Source: Nannochloris sp. 'desiccata'
Taxonomy: Eukaryota > Chlorophyta > Trebouxiophyceae > Chlorellales > Chlorellaceae
Direction of reading: 5' to 3'
DNA: 64,000 nt
Assembly: GCA_019044685.2 (NCBI GenBank)
Contig: JAGTXX020000013.1
Span: 62,001 to 126,000, forward strand
Shown: in pieces, positions 53,297 to 63,700 of the stretch
Position numbering within the stretch: position 1 is the stretch's first letter
Layout of the letters: each line of letters opens with the position of its first letter
The notes under the pieces: generated by a model
Databases searched by the model: none
Told to the model about the DNA's origin: nothing
Seen by the model: only the letters and a program-made list of their open reading frames with translations
Made by a program: the position numbers and the translations under genes

Positions 53297-54550
53297 ATGG
53301 CACAAGTGGTTGCTTCCAATATTTTTTATCTCCGCAATGCGGCAGCTACTGTCGGGTGAGTGCAACATTCTCAAGGGTCTCGGCATCTCTCAACCGCCTA
53401 CGCATGTGGTATAAATGTTGAGCTTTTTGACGCCATCAAATGATCTAATAATTGATCTAAATTGATATTATAACTTTCGACAATGCGAATTGATCAATTC
53501 ATCCAACTAACCATCCCTATTGGGTCCAATTGCCATTCCAACAGCCGAAAACCCGCATCTCGTCGCAGCTTGTGCGTCGTGCGCGCTCAGTTTGGGGATA
53601 ATCGCGATCCCAACGAGGTATGTTCGGTACATGGAATACATGTACGTGATATCATTCTTACTAGAGAGATACCCTGTGCCTCTCAATCCTCTGGCAATTG
53701 CATCCCCAACTAACTTATCTTCTATATCCTACAGGCCCAGCGGAACTTTAATGGCAACGATATCCCTCGTTTTTTTGCTGTAGATGGAAACCCTCCTGCC
53801 CTCGAACAAGATTGGCGATTATTCCGAGCTCAACTCGTCGCTCATGAAATTGGAAATGCCGTCCCTGCATCTGGAGCAGGACTTGAAATGCTTGTCCGCC
53901 CTGCTGACTCGTGGGCACACCCTATCCCTCACCCTGAACCAGGATGCCTTTTAGTCGCTCGCCACTCCAATCTCGGCATGTTTTCTCACTCTGTTGTCCT
54001 TGTCACTGAGCATGACGACACTGCTGGTACGTCTGCTCTGGTCCTCAACATGCCTACTCCTCTCTACATCTCAAATTTAGGTCTTGAAGAGGATATCACC
54101 TCCTCATTTGGCCATTCTCCTCTCTTTATTGGAGGTCCCATGACCAGAAGTTTATTACATGTCCTTCACGGCCGTGGTGACGTTGACAGCGCAATGCAAA
54201 TCATCGATGGAGTGTATGCTGGTGGTGTAGAAAGCGCCTCTAAATTGGTTGAACTCGGTCTTGCTCGCCCGGAAGAGTTTAGATTATTGGCTGGGTACTC
54301 TGGATGGGGTCCTTATCAATTGGAAAGAGAAATTGAATCTGGCAGTTGGTGGGTTGTTGCTGCATCACACACTTTAATCCTTGACTGTTTACGAGAGACC
54401 GCTGCCTTGAATCCTGCGAAATCTTCAGTTGTTAACGGTAGAGCTACTAGTATTACCAGCAGTGGGGTAGCAGGAGGCAGTAGAGCTCAAGATGATGTCA
54501 AGTTTAGGTGCTGGAAAAAAGTACTGGATGCAGCTGGAATTCAACATTAA
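53297..54550 (+). CDS. AlgH/UPF0301-family protein, probably plastid-targeted
   Basis: Exons 53297..53355, 53545..53617 and 53735..54550 join in phase to 315 residues. The first 45 residues (ASNIFYLRNAATVGRKPASR ... SLCVVRAQFGD) are rich in Ser, Ala and Arg with almost no acids and look like a chloroplast transit peptide. The body has family elements: PGCLLVARHSNLGMFSHSVV, ALVLNMPTPL, FIGGPMTRSLLHVLHG, LLAGYSGWGPYQLEREI and GSWWVVAASHTL. AlgH/UPF0301 proteins occur in bacteria and in plant plastids; the biochemical role is not settled. Presence in a plastid fits a cyanobacterial origin of the gene. Confidence 0.93.
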
Positions 54551-55262
54551 TCAACTTCAAGTTGGTGGGTTTTCCATTATCTTTATTTGAATACACACAC
54601 TCCGCGACGTGCTTGACTGAAAAGGCAGCCGTATGTCTGGTAATACGTATTATTTTCTTTGTAGAATGCTAATTTAGTTTGTTTTCTTTTCATCTCTCTA
54701 TAGATACATCACACGCATAGAAATTCTTGCATCCTTTTTCTTCCTTTCTTTTTTTGAATTCTTCCCCTTACAGTTATTGAGCGACCACTTGGTGGTTGCG
54801 TTATAACTGGGTAGGAGAATCACTAGATAGTATAGCTACATTAACTGACTACCATAATTACTATCAGTAGGTATAATAAACACCCCCCACCCCCATGTTT
54901 TGTTTGTTTGTTGTTAGTTCTTCTATTTCCCGAAAATAAAATTTTGAAAAATCACCTTTGGCTGCTGGTGTTATTGTTGACTGCATTTGGTCACCCGCAC
55001 ACAGCAAATATCTACTATCTTATAATATCAATCTGGGAGCAATTCTCTCCCTCTTCTCTTTCTTTGTGTATTACTTACTACCTATTCCCCGCCAAAAAAA
55101 TCGCGACCATAACAGTGGAAGCAGCTTCTGTCACCTGCTGTTTCAATTTCCATATGTGAGCTCTTGACTGATACTAAGTGTAATTTCATAAAAATAATAA
55201 CCAACATAGATACAATAGAGCAAAGGAAGAATGAATACATGTCAACTGCTATTGCTTCCGTG
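54551..55262. other. Intergenic between convergent genes, no gene seen
   Basis: About 710 bases of 3' flank of the AlgH-like gene and of VMP1. It is T-rich with a short C-run near 54882. The few open frames are poor. Confidence 0.5.
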
Positions 55263-56900
55263 CTATTGTGTTTTTTCAACAGGCACACAATTATTCTGCA
55301 ACAACAATAGGTCATCAATTTTCGCAGTCACACGCCTAGAATCTTCTTCTGCCACGTGTGCTTGCGCAATCTGCTCTATGACACCCTTGACAAAGCTACC
55401 AATCATGAGCAGAACCAACATATTCCACAAAGACGGCATTTTGGTTGGAATGAAAAAAGTTTTTAGAGAAAAGACGATCTTGCTATTCCTCGGAGCTTTT
55501 GCAGTACTGCCCTTAAATCCACCAAATAGTTTATCACGAAACGCTCCAAACAAACCAGAACTATTATTAGCTTTACCATGAGAAGCGGACAGAGTATTCT
55601 GAGCAGTTCGTGCTGCAGCTCTACGAGCAACGCCAGCTTGAAATTCTTGAATCGAGGAATTTATTTTCAGATGCACAAATTGTGCCAACGTCTGTCCGTT
55701 TGTCATACTCTGAGGCAAATATGGGACTTTTGTAGGTAAAATATTTTCTAAAATAGCAAGAATACGTTCCCTAGAATCATGTCGAAACAGCGCAACGAAG
55801 AAGGCAGCTTGGCCAGAGACCTTAATTATGCCTTTTCCTATCAACGTGGCGCCAAAAAATTCCCAAAATGGCATTAGAAAATGGCCACAGCAGATGCCGC
55901 ACAAATCAAAAGCTGCATTTGGGTAGGCAGCGAGTAAGAGAATACCCCAAAATCCGTGTGATTGGATGAATCGAAGCATCCAGTCCTTCATGACATCAAC
56001 AGCCGAGACGAACGGACTCTTGTCGCTGTCACCTTGGAAGCTGCCTGCACCGCTCTTCTTATTATCAAGATGAAGTAAAGCTGCTTCAAATTCAGAATTT
56101 TTTTCTCCTGCCTTTGCTGCTTGGTAACTAAGAATATATGGAGGAATCTCTCCGATAGCAGTTCCAGCTCCCCAGAGAGTTGCTGTGGGTAGAACTTTTA
56201 ATAAAATAGGCACAAAGGCAACCACCGCTGCTTCTGGTGCACTTGCACTGCTCTTTAGGCCTCTAAACAGACCACTGCTACCACTACCCGCATCATTATT
56301 GCTGCAATGGAACCCATCGGATCTCCACCATGTATCTACCCTCACATCGAAATCTAGGGAATTGCATTTCTCTGCTGCTAAGCACACTTTCAACATGTGA
56401 GGGAATAAGAATAGGAGTCCAGAATGCATGCCGCTGCCAAAGCCTATAGAGGATAAGATACCAAGTCCTACCCACCAAACTATATATTCAATCCACATTT
56501 CTAATTCATTCACTTGGAATTCAGCGAGTCCAGTGACTTTTAGGAGAGAATAAAATAGGAGGATAGGGACAAAGAAGAAGAGAGTGGCGGGATGTGCCGC
56601 CAACCAACGGACGCTGTTCCAAAGATTCTGGCCTGTGCTGGTAGCGAAGGCTCCAAGAGTTGGAAGTGGGGAGTAGAAGAGAGTAAGGCGAGAACGGCGC
56701 TCGCTTAACTGGGTGCTTAGCTGCATGTATGATAGGCAAAAAAGGGAAGGTGAGCAACCTTGTAATTAGTTGTGGTTCAAATGAGACAAACAGAAAACAG
56801 ATCTCAATTGGGGCATATTGTCGGTTGTTGAGCTTGCCTCCTCTATTTCCTTCCTTTGTTTCGGGCTCAACTGTGCCATCTTCCCCTGCAGCTTGTTCAT
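55263..56900 (-). CDS. VMP1: VMP1-like membrane protein (autophagy, ER contact sites)
   Basis: Main exon 55263..56720 and a proposed first exon 56838..56900 give 506 residues. They join at a GC-AG intron (donor GAG|GCAAGC), and the product reads QRKEIEE then LSTQLSERRSRLTLFYS, matching the plant VMP1 lead. Using the ATG at 56726 instead would leave a shorter N-terminus. Landmarks include VGLGILSSIGFGSGMHSGLL, LFPHMLKVCLAAEKCNS, GAGTAIGEIPPYILSYQAAK, SHGFWGILLLAAYPNAAFDL, CGICCGHFLMPFWEFFGATL and GKGIIKVSGQA. VMP1 is an ER scramblase-type protein needed for autophagosome formation and ER contacts. There are several membrane segments and an extended Ser/Gly/Lys-rich loop (about 380-440) before the last helix. 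Confidence 0.92.
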
Positions 56901-57326
56901 CTTGTTTTATTTCTTGAGAAATTTCAAATTTCAAGTGATCAAAAAGCCCGGAAATTGCAAGCCCAGCAGGAAGCTGGTTTAATCCATTTGGAGCTATGGT
57001 TTATAAATTATGACTATTGTTTTTTCCCCTGTCTCGCTTGCTCAAACTTTGAAAAGCTCAACAATATTCTTTTCGAGGTTGCCAAGTTGGTACTTACTTG
57101 AAGTTGAACTGCCTGTTCCTATCTGAAATCCTTCAGTCTCTTGCTGTAGACTGAATTTGAAATTAACTAGGCGTACTTACAGCGTAAAGTTAAAGCAAAA
57201 CATCAAAGAAATAAGTGCAAAATTTATTTTAGTACTGCTATTTTAGGAGTTGAAAAAAACCCAAGAAGGATGGGACGGAGAAAAACCCCCTCCTTCTTTT
57301 GTGCAGTGCACTTTTAAAGGAAAATT
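56901..57326. other. Intergenic, no gene seen
   Basis: 5' flank of VMP1 and 3' flank of eIF5 (both minus). No coding evidence. Confidence 0.5.
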
Positions 57327-58951
57327 CTAATCCTCCTCTTCAGAATCCTCTTCGGAATCATCATCACTTTCTTCTTCCAGCCACTCTACAAATGGCTTTG
57401 ACGCAGCTCTCACTGCCTTGGCTGCATCCTCTGGCACACCAAGCACCGCTCCAGCATCGACCTTATTATACCACGCAACAATAAGATCTTCGTCAGCAAG
57501 ATCAGCATCATACAACGCTTTTAACACCAACGGAGCTTCACGAGAACGGCCCTCAAGAGTGACACCAAGTAAGTGCTCCATGGCAACAAGCTGTGCCAAC
57601 TGGCCGGCAGGGTCTGCAGCATGAGGAGCCAAATACGCTCCTTTCTTCTCTACAATTGAGGAAATGCGTTCACTTTCAGGTACAGTACCGAACAATGCCG
57701 TGTACAATACCTTCATGCGTACAGCGGGACCTCCTTCTAACGACTTAATTTCAGACTCAACTTCTTCCGGTGTGGCGCCATTTTCAAGGAGCCCTCTCAA
57801 TGCTGCTGCAGGATCTGATATTTTTAGAGCAGCTGCTTCAGCAGCTAACCTCGCTTCTTCCTCAGCTTTCGCCTTTGCTGCCGCTTCTTCTTCGGCAAGG
57901 CGTTTCTCCTCGCGTTTCTTTGCTGCTTCGCGTTCTGCTTCAACATTTCCTTGAGTCACCAAAGCGGCAGTTGCTTTGGACAACTGTTCAGCTGCACGTT
58001 TCTTCATGGCTTCTTCGCTGGTATCAGTCATCCAGACAACATCATCTTCGTCCTCTTCGTCCTCGTCTTCCTCTTCGTCGTCGTTCTCCTCGCCATCGTC
58101 ATCAGCCCCATTCTCCTCTTCGGCACCGTCTTCACCCTTTTTCTTCTTTTTATCCTTCTTTTTCTTATCCTTTTTGTCTTTCTTCTCCTTCTTTTCGCCA
58201 GAACCAGGTGCTGCATCTACGCCGCTATCTATAAGATCTTTCATGCGCTCCTTTTCAGCCTTTTTCACTTTCTTTTCGGCTTTGCTAAGCTTATTTTCAG
58301 GTGGGTTTTTCACAATGAAAGAGCAGAGGCGAAGACGGGGGTCGACTTCAGAAACAAAACCACACGCCTTGCATTTCAGCAGGATATTTTCTCTTTTGAT
58401 CTTAACGACAGTTTCAGGATTGCCGCAGGAGTAGCACTGCACAAATTTTTTGATAAACGTTTCCAGAATTTCAGAAAGTTTGGAAGCATCGTGAGCACCA
58501 TTGACGATGCAAGTGCCTGATTTCTTATCAAACTTGGTTTGGGCTCCAAGCTCAAGACCAAAGTACTTGAGAACATCTGTAGGAGGAAAGAAGATAGAGG
58601 CAAGGTAATATGCGGTTTTCGGTGTATGAAATGAAACAAAGAAAAATAAATAAAGTGATCATTGACGGAAAAGACAAATGCAATATTACAGGGAAGACTT
58701 ACACTCAGTAGGACGTTCCAATGCTTTGGCAATGTCAACATTGTTGACAATGTTTGTCTTGATACCGTTACCACGGCCCTCAATCTGCAAATTTCGGAGA
58801 ATAAGTAAAGACAAAGTGTGATTTATCATTTCCAAGTACAATGTGTGATAGGAACAGCCCAAACTCGACTTACCCTTGCCACCAACTTGGGCATCTTATA
58901 GCGGTAGAACGCATCTCCAGCGTTCTCACCGCCAATGTTGAGCATAGACAT
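57327..58951 (-). CDS. EIF5: Translation initiation factor eIF5
   Basis: Exons 58874..58951, 58703..58784 and 57327..58576 join in phase to 469 residues. The N-terminal GAP domain begins SMLNIGGENAGDAFYRYKMP and continues IEGRGNGIKTNIVNN, ALERPTEYVLKYFGLELGAQ and KLSEILETFIKKFVQC. A zinc ribbon follows (CYSCGNPET ... CKACGF). The arginine finger region is in the FYRYKMP/GRGNGIKT section. An acidic/Lys-rich linker with runs of Lys, Glu and Asp leads to the C-terminal W2 HEAT domain, ending FVEWLEEESDDDSEEDSEEE. eIF5 stimulates GTP hydrolysis by eIF2 after start-codon recognition. The linker is longer and more repetitive than usual, and its complement creates misleading long open frames on the plus strand. 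Confidence 0.97.
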
Positions 58952-59384
58952 GTTTGCTGTGATTTTCTTGTGGCTCAAGTTCTGCTTCTATAAAATTACT
59001 TTGTAGCTTTATTGTGGCTATACACGCAATGCATGTGAGTAAACTAATTTCCAAAGCCTCGTGGCTGCTACAACTCTCGTCTAAAGCGAGCACTTTACCA
59101 ATTAACATGCAAAAGATTAGATAAAAACAGAAAGCTTGAAGCTACTGCTGTGGGCGTGCAAATGGCAATGGAAGGAGCTTAAGAACGCAATTTGCGTAAT
59201 TACTAATAATTGGAGCTGATTAGTTTGCTGATTATTTTATCATATCCCTGGCTGCAAAGAATTCCCAGCACAGCACGCCGCCCGGTTGCTGCTGCTTGCA
59301 CCCACCCTTCCCCTTCCTCATCTTCCTAGCTCAACTTTCTATTGCCTTTTTTTCATCATCTTTACATTCTTGATCATAAATATC
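58952..59384. other. Intergenic, no gene seen
   Basis: 5' flank of eIF5 and 3' flank of UNC50 (both minus). No supported gene. Confidence 0.5.
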
Positions 59385-60446
59385 CTAAGTATACCCAAAG
59401 AACAAATGGAGCATGTGCTTGGTTGGGTTAAACCCTCCTAGCAGAGCCACGGGTGCCGTCACCGCCACAACCGCCAACGGATACAAAAAAGTTTCTGGTG
59501 TGTCGACATTCCTCTGCGCAAACCCTAGAAACGTCACATAGCAATATTGTGTTAGGCCAGCTGCATACAGTAGACATGATAGGGCAGCTGATAGTCTAGA
59601 CTTTGAGAGTAAAATAGGGCACAGCATGAGTTGAACACCTACACGATCGAGAGGAAAAAGAAAGAAAATTGAGATTGGAAAGAAAAGATACGTTGCGTTT
59701 TAATTGAGTCTATTTCAACATAAAAACAATCATAGTAACATGCCTCCTAATAGTGCTACTAAAGGCACCATAGCATTACAATGAACATCAAAACAGAATG
59801 GCCAATCAACAGTATCAGTGTGCTCGCTGTTGGGATGATATCCCGGTGATCGACTATGCAGCAGCTTATTAGCAACATTCCACGTTATTGTGGCGAGTAC
59901 AAATCCACAAGCTAAGTAATAAATAAACACACATGATGTCGTAAAGTAAAATGAAGTTGAGATCGATTCGTTAAATCTGCACATAGAATAAAAGAACGCC
60001 TCACTAAAAGGATCTAGTAATCTACCTTCCGTTTTTCTTTCCCGAGATTGCGGCAACAAAAAGATGACAGACAACAAAATATATCAATTTGTGCGTACAT
60101 TAGGCTGTAAATGGACGAGAGAATTGCTACCCCTCCGCAAGAGAGCACCACAAATGCAGGATCATCTCGCGCCCATCCTCCCTTTGTCTGCCTATGGTAT
60201 GTTGTTTGTCGGTAAACGGTTTTTGGGGATATCAATAGTTGAAGCATCGTCCAAAGAGTATACCTACATAGAGATAGAGAGATAGTAACTTGATTGAGAA
60301 AATTTAGCATTATAGAATCCGGTTGATGAGAGGGTTTGGTAAATGACTACATACTGCCAATCCATTTGTTTCGGTTTTGTGAGGCGACGGAAGTAGAGAG
60401 CGAGTTCATCGTTATTGCGTTTTTGAATGAGCGTGACAGGGAGCAT
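59385..60446 (-). CDS. UNC50: UNC-50/GMH1-family Golgi membrane protein
   Basis: Four exons, 60355..60446, 60099..60263, 59744..59976 and 59385..59638, close in phase to 247 residues, the usual family size. They read ALYFRRLTKPKQMDWQYTLW, ISPKTVYRQTTYHRQTKGGW, ARDDPAFVVLSCGG, YLACGFVLATITWNVANK, WPFCFDVHCNAMVPLVALLG and GVQLMLCP, QYCYVTFLGFAQ, FLYPLAVVAVTAPVALLG. Alignment with the remembered family pattern leaves no gap at the exon 3/4 junction if the intron uses a GC donor (GGAG|GCATGT). UNC-50 proteins are multi-pass Golgi proteins linked to ARF-GEF recruitment and receptor trafficking. A possible extra 5' exon near 60655-60720 (ATG GCA ACA ...) can join in phase but is unproven. Confidence 0.9.
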
Positions 60447-61013
60447 CGTAATACCGTAGGCAATGTTAACGATGCTAGTTGTGTGTGTTTTATGTGCTGT
60501 TTAAGTGAAAGGAGTTTGAGAGAGAGAAAGAGAAAAATTAAATAATTGGTGAATTTACATCACTAACTTAAAAAGTGAAAAAGTCGATTCCCAGTAGGCA
60601 GCGTGTGCGTTGATTAATTCTAAAATAATTGACAAAAGTAATATGTACACCTAATAGCTCTGATAATGCTACAGATAAAATAGCAGCGCCACATAAAGTT
60701 TGTTGCCATCCAAAAGCCTGAAGTTAAATCTCGTCAGAGCTCAGCCTAATATTTGCCACTTTTGCTGCGGCATGCACATTTGAATAATTTATTATTATTT
60801 AAGAGCCCAGCAGAAGGCTCTGAATTAGGTTGAAAGCTTCTTCGAGGCTCATTCTCAGATCACATTGGTTGCAGAACAACTGAGCTCTCCTTCCAGAAGA
60901 ACTGCCAAGTAAAAGCAAACCTATCGACATTCAATCTTACTTCAATTTCAATTTTCTCAGAGGTATAGCCAAGACGTTATCGTTATGAAATCTGTCTCCT
61001 GAAGAACATTGCC
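60447..61013. other. Divergent promoter region with a possible UNC50 5' exon
   Basis: About 570 bases between UNC50 (minus) and SPRTN (plus). The minus-strand segment 60655-60720 reads hydrophobic in two frames and ends at a GTGTAC donor, so it may be an upstream exon. The 60770-61013 part is the SPRTN leader. Confidence 0.35.
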
Positions 61014-62234
61014 ATGGCTGCACTGAACGGCAATTTTCAAGACCCCTTTGCTAACGACAACGACATTGATGTCGATGTCAACGACCCTCACCCAGACATA
61101 TTTGAGTTATTCATCTACTACCGCGATCTTTATTTCGGAGAAGGCCGACTTGACGGCGTCTCCGTCGAATGGAGCAGCAAAAGGATGACGTCGTGTGGCG
61201 GCACATGTCAACGCGTGCCGGGAGGTGCGATTATAAAACTCTCACAACCGTTACTGATTCTACGCCCTTCCCGAGACCTCAAAATGGTCCTTCTACACGA
61301 AATGATCCACGCCTACTGTATGGTGAATCAAATTCAAGACCCTGACCCCTCAGGACATGGCGCTCCATTTCAAAAGTTTATGAATGGAATAAATTCTTCT
61401 ACAGTGTCTGATATTTTCCGACCAAGCAGTGGGTACAATATCACTGTATACCATACTATGTTCAATGAAGTTGAGTATTATAGGCAGCATCATTGGAAAT
61501 GCGAAAGGTGTGGGGTAGAGGTGAAGAGAGCAACGAATAGACGACCTCAAGAAGCTGATTGCTGGTTAAATATAAAACCAGGAGGCGGCCAAGAATGTAG
61601 AGATACTCGATGTAAATGGCACATGCATTTACGACATTGTGGAGGAGAGTATATTAAAATTAAAGAGCCTGAAGGCTATGCACAGAATAATAATAAGAAA
61701 AGAAAGAAGAAAGACGGACAAGCTTGTGGCGGTACCGGTGGGGGTGGGGGTGGTACCGGTGGTATTGGTATTGGTAGCGCATTTCCTGGCCAACGAGCAA
61801 TTACAGGCTGGCTCAAACCTCCTTCTTCTACTAACGGAAATGGTAATGCCACTCTCCCTGCTCTTAATGCTGTGCTACAACAAGGAAACCATGAAAAATT
61901 GCAACCGCCTGTGTCAGCTCAAGAAAGAAGGGCACTGTACGAAGCAGCAGCACTGCGTAGATCTGGGCAACAAGCGACGAATGCCTCTAATCCGACACTG
62001 TATCCTCAGAAACACCAAATTGAGCTTATTAATCTTGTCGAAGAGGACGTTCCCAGCCTTTCTTCTGCTGCTCCACCTTCGCACCCATTGCCGACGCCTC
62101 AGCCATCATCGCCAGTAGCAACGGCAGCAAACCCCATTATTTGCCCTATATGTGGCGCACAGTTCCCAGCTAATGAGAACGCTGCTTTAAATACCCATCT
62201 AGATGACTGCTTAGCTCTTAGTTCATGTTCATAG
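61014..62234 (+). CDS. SPRTN: SprT-like DNA-protein-crosslink protease (Spartan)
   Basis: A single exon of 406 residues. The SprT domain (about 25-215) contains the zinc-protease motif HEMIHAY starting at residue 95, and GHGAPFQKFMNGIN as the third-ligand region. A zinc-binding part follows with CERCGVEVKRATNR and a C-x-H-rich end. A Lys-rich segment (KKRKKK) may be a nuclear signal. FPGQRAITGWL at 257-267 combines an SHP-like F-x-G start with a PIP-box-like Q-x-x-I-x-x-W for PCNA. The C-terminal UBZ4 finger is CPICGAQFPANENAALNTHL ending DDC, for ubiquitin. SPRTN digests proteins crosslinked to DNA at replication forks. The complete domain set argues for full function. Confidence 0.96.
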   Translation: MAALNGNFQDPFANDNDIDVDVNDPHPDIFELFIYYRDLYFGEGRLDGVSVEWSSKRMTSCGGTCQRVPGGAIIKLSQPLLILRPSRDLKMVLLHEMIHAYCMVNQIQDPDPSGHGAPFQKFMNGINSSTVSDIFRPSSGYNITVYHTMFNEVEYYRQHHWKCERCGVEVKRATNRRPQEADCWLNIKPGGGQECRDTRCKWHMHLRHCGGEYIKIKEPEGYAQNNNKKRKKKDGQACGGTGGGGGGTGGIGIGSAFPGQRAITGWLKPPSSTNGNGNATLPALNAVLQQGNHEKLQPPVSAQERRALYEAAALRRSGQQATNASNPTLYPQKHQIELINLVEEDVPSLSSAAPPSHPLPTPQPSSPVATAANPIICPICGAQFPANENAALNTHLDDCLALSSCS

Positions 62235-62377
62235 CACTCAAAAAGGACAAGTGAATAATAAAGTATCCATGTCGTAGCTTGTTTCCAAAATTTCATCCAT
62301 TCTTTTTTAATTTTGTTTCTCCACAAGTTCTTTTTAATTCTTCTCTTTCTGCATACAATAAAAAACTTTCTCTTCTT

Positions 62378-63399
62378 TCATATTCTATACACTTCATTTT
62401 GTGGATGCAACTCTGTAGCTGAATAGCTGTCATAATCGAAAAAATCTAAACTGGAATGCTTTTTGTAGGCTTTTAAGAGCAACTCATCACTTGCGCTTGT
62501 TATCTGAACAGCAGAACGCTGTCCCATGGCATCCAACCATTTCCCTACTACACCATGTAACACACTAGAGACATCATACCCACTGCAAAATTCTCTACAA
62601 GCCACTTGATAACGTTTTACAAATGGAAACACGGCAATATCTGCCAGAGTGAGTTGTTCTCCCATTAAGAAAGGCCCTCCATTACTAGATTGAATAGGGT
62701 CTACGATCGCCTTTTTAAGTGCAGATTCAAACTCTGCACGTTGCGAATCTGTGTGCCCGCTGCCTATACCCCAGTACCGCCCATTTCTACCAGATAAGAA
62801 TGAAAGACCTGCCTCCGAGAGGGCAGAACCAGCTGAGATGATTTTATTCATACATGCTTTGCCTGCTGCGTCTGGTGGAGATAACGAAGGGTCTGAGGTA
62901 CCAATAGTATCTCTACCTATAGCAAGCTCGGTATCTACCCAGCGGCAGATATCTAGAGACTCTACGTGGATGGTTCCGTCAATGTCAGCCACAGCAGGAA
63001 CCAAGCCCCGAGGGTTGATGGAGCGATACCAAGACGGTTTCGAGCTAAGATCAATGTGAACAAGATGGAATGGGACTTCCTGTAGTAGGCTAGGGAAATA
63101 AACGTTCAGTGAGGGTTTTTCAATTCATAACTAAGCGACTCGCTTAGTTGTCGGTGGGTGGTATCGTTCACCTTTTCTAGTAAAGCGAGCCAAGCTCGCT
63201 CCGCATAGGGGCACAAACAGTGTGTGTACAGAATCAATTTTCCATTTTGTACGACGGGAGACGGTCCTGCATCTTGCAGTGTAAAATTCTTAAGCTTTAT
63301 TTGACTATTAGCAATGCCGTTGGCAGACATTATTGATTCCTTCGTAGTTCTGCGCAATGGCAGAACAAGTGCCTGATGATGCGTTCTCCAAGAGTGCAT
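62378..63399 (-). CDS. Lambda/omega-type glutathione S-transferase
   Basis: Exons 63172..63399 and 62378..63079 join in phase to 309 residues. The thioredoxin-like domain has LILYTHCLCPYAERAWLALL, with catalytic Cys in CPYA, as in lambda and omega GSTs and dehydroascorbate reductases. It continues HLVHIDLSSKPSWYRSINPR, GLVPAV and the ESLDICRWVD stretch that contacts glutathione. The helical C-terminal domain includes GPFLMGEQLTLADIAVFPF. Cys-type GSTs act as thiol transferases or reductases rather than in classical conjugation. The first 24 residues before a second ATG (MSANG) are basic and Ser/His-rich and could be a weak targeting signal. A cytosolic form from the inner ATG is possible. Confidence 0.9.
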
Positions 63400-63700
63400 G
63401 ATTTTGGATTAACATGGAAAAATGTCAATTGGTGTCGATAGGCGAAAATTTGAAGTTTAACTGTTAAAAAGAAGGCGAATTATCCTATATACTAAATTTT
63501 TGCTAAAAGAGTTTCGTTCCGTCGAGATTTGACCCCAAACATAAATTAAGAAAAATATTTTTAAAACTCCGTTCTGTAAGGCAAGCTTGCCGGGGGAAAT
63601 ACTGAGTATTTATTTTGAATTAAAATGTCTTGATAAAATCTTTTTAACAACAGTGTAGCCCATATATTTCGGGTCAATCCTCAGCTACAAGCCCACCAAA
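63400..63700. other. Divergent promoter region
   Basis: AT-rich region between the GST gene (minus) and the truncated gene at 63701 (plus). No other feature. Confidence 0.5.

Noticed and set aside
57770..58520. Long open frames of 150-190 residues on the plus strand across eIF5
   Set aside because: They are the complement of the acidic and lysine-rich repeats in eIF5, with repetitive composition and no family features.
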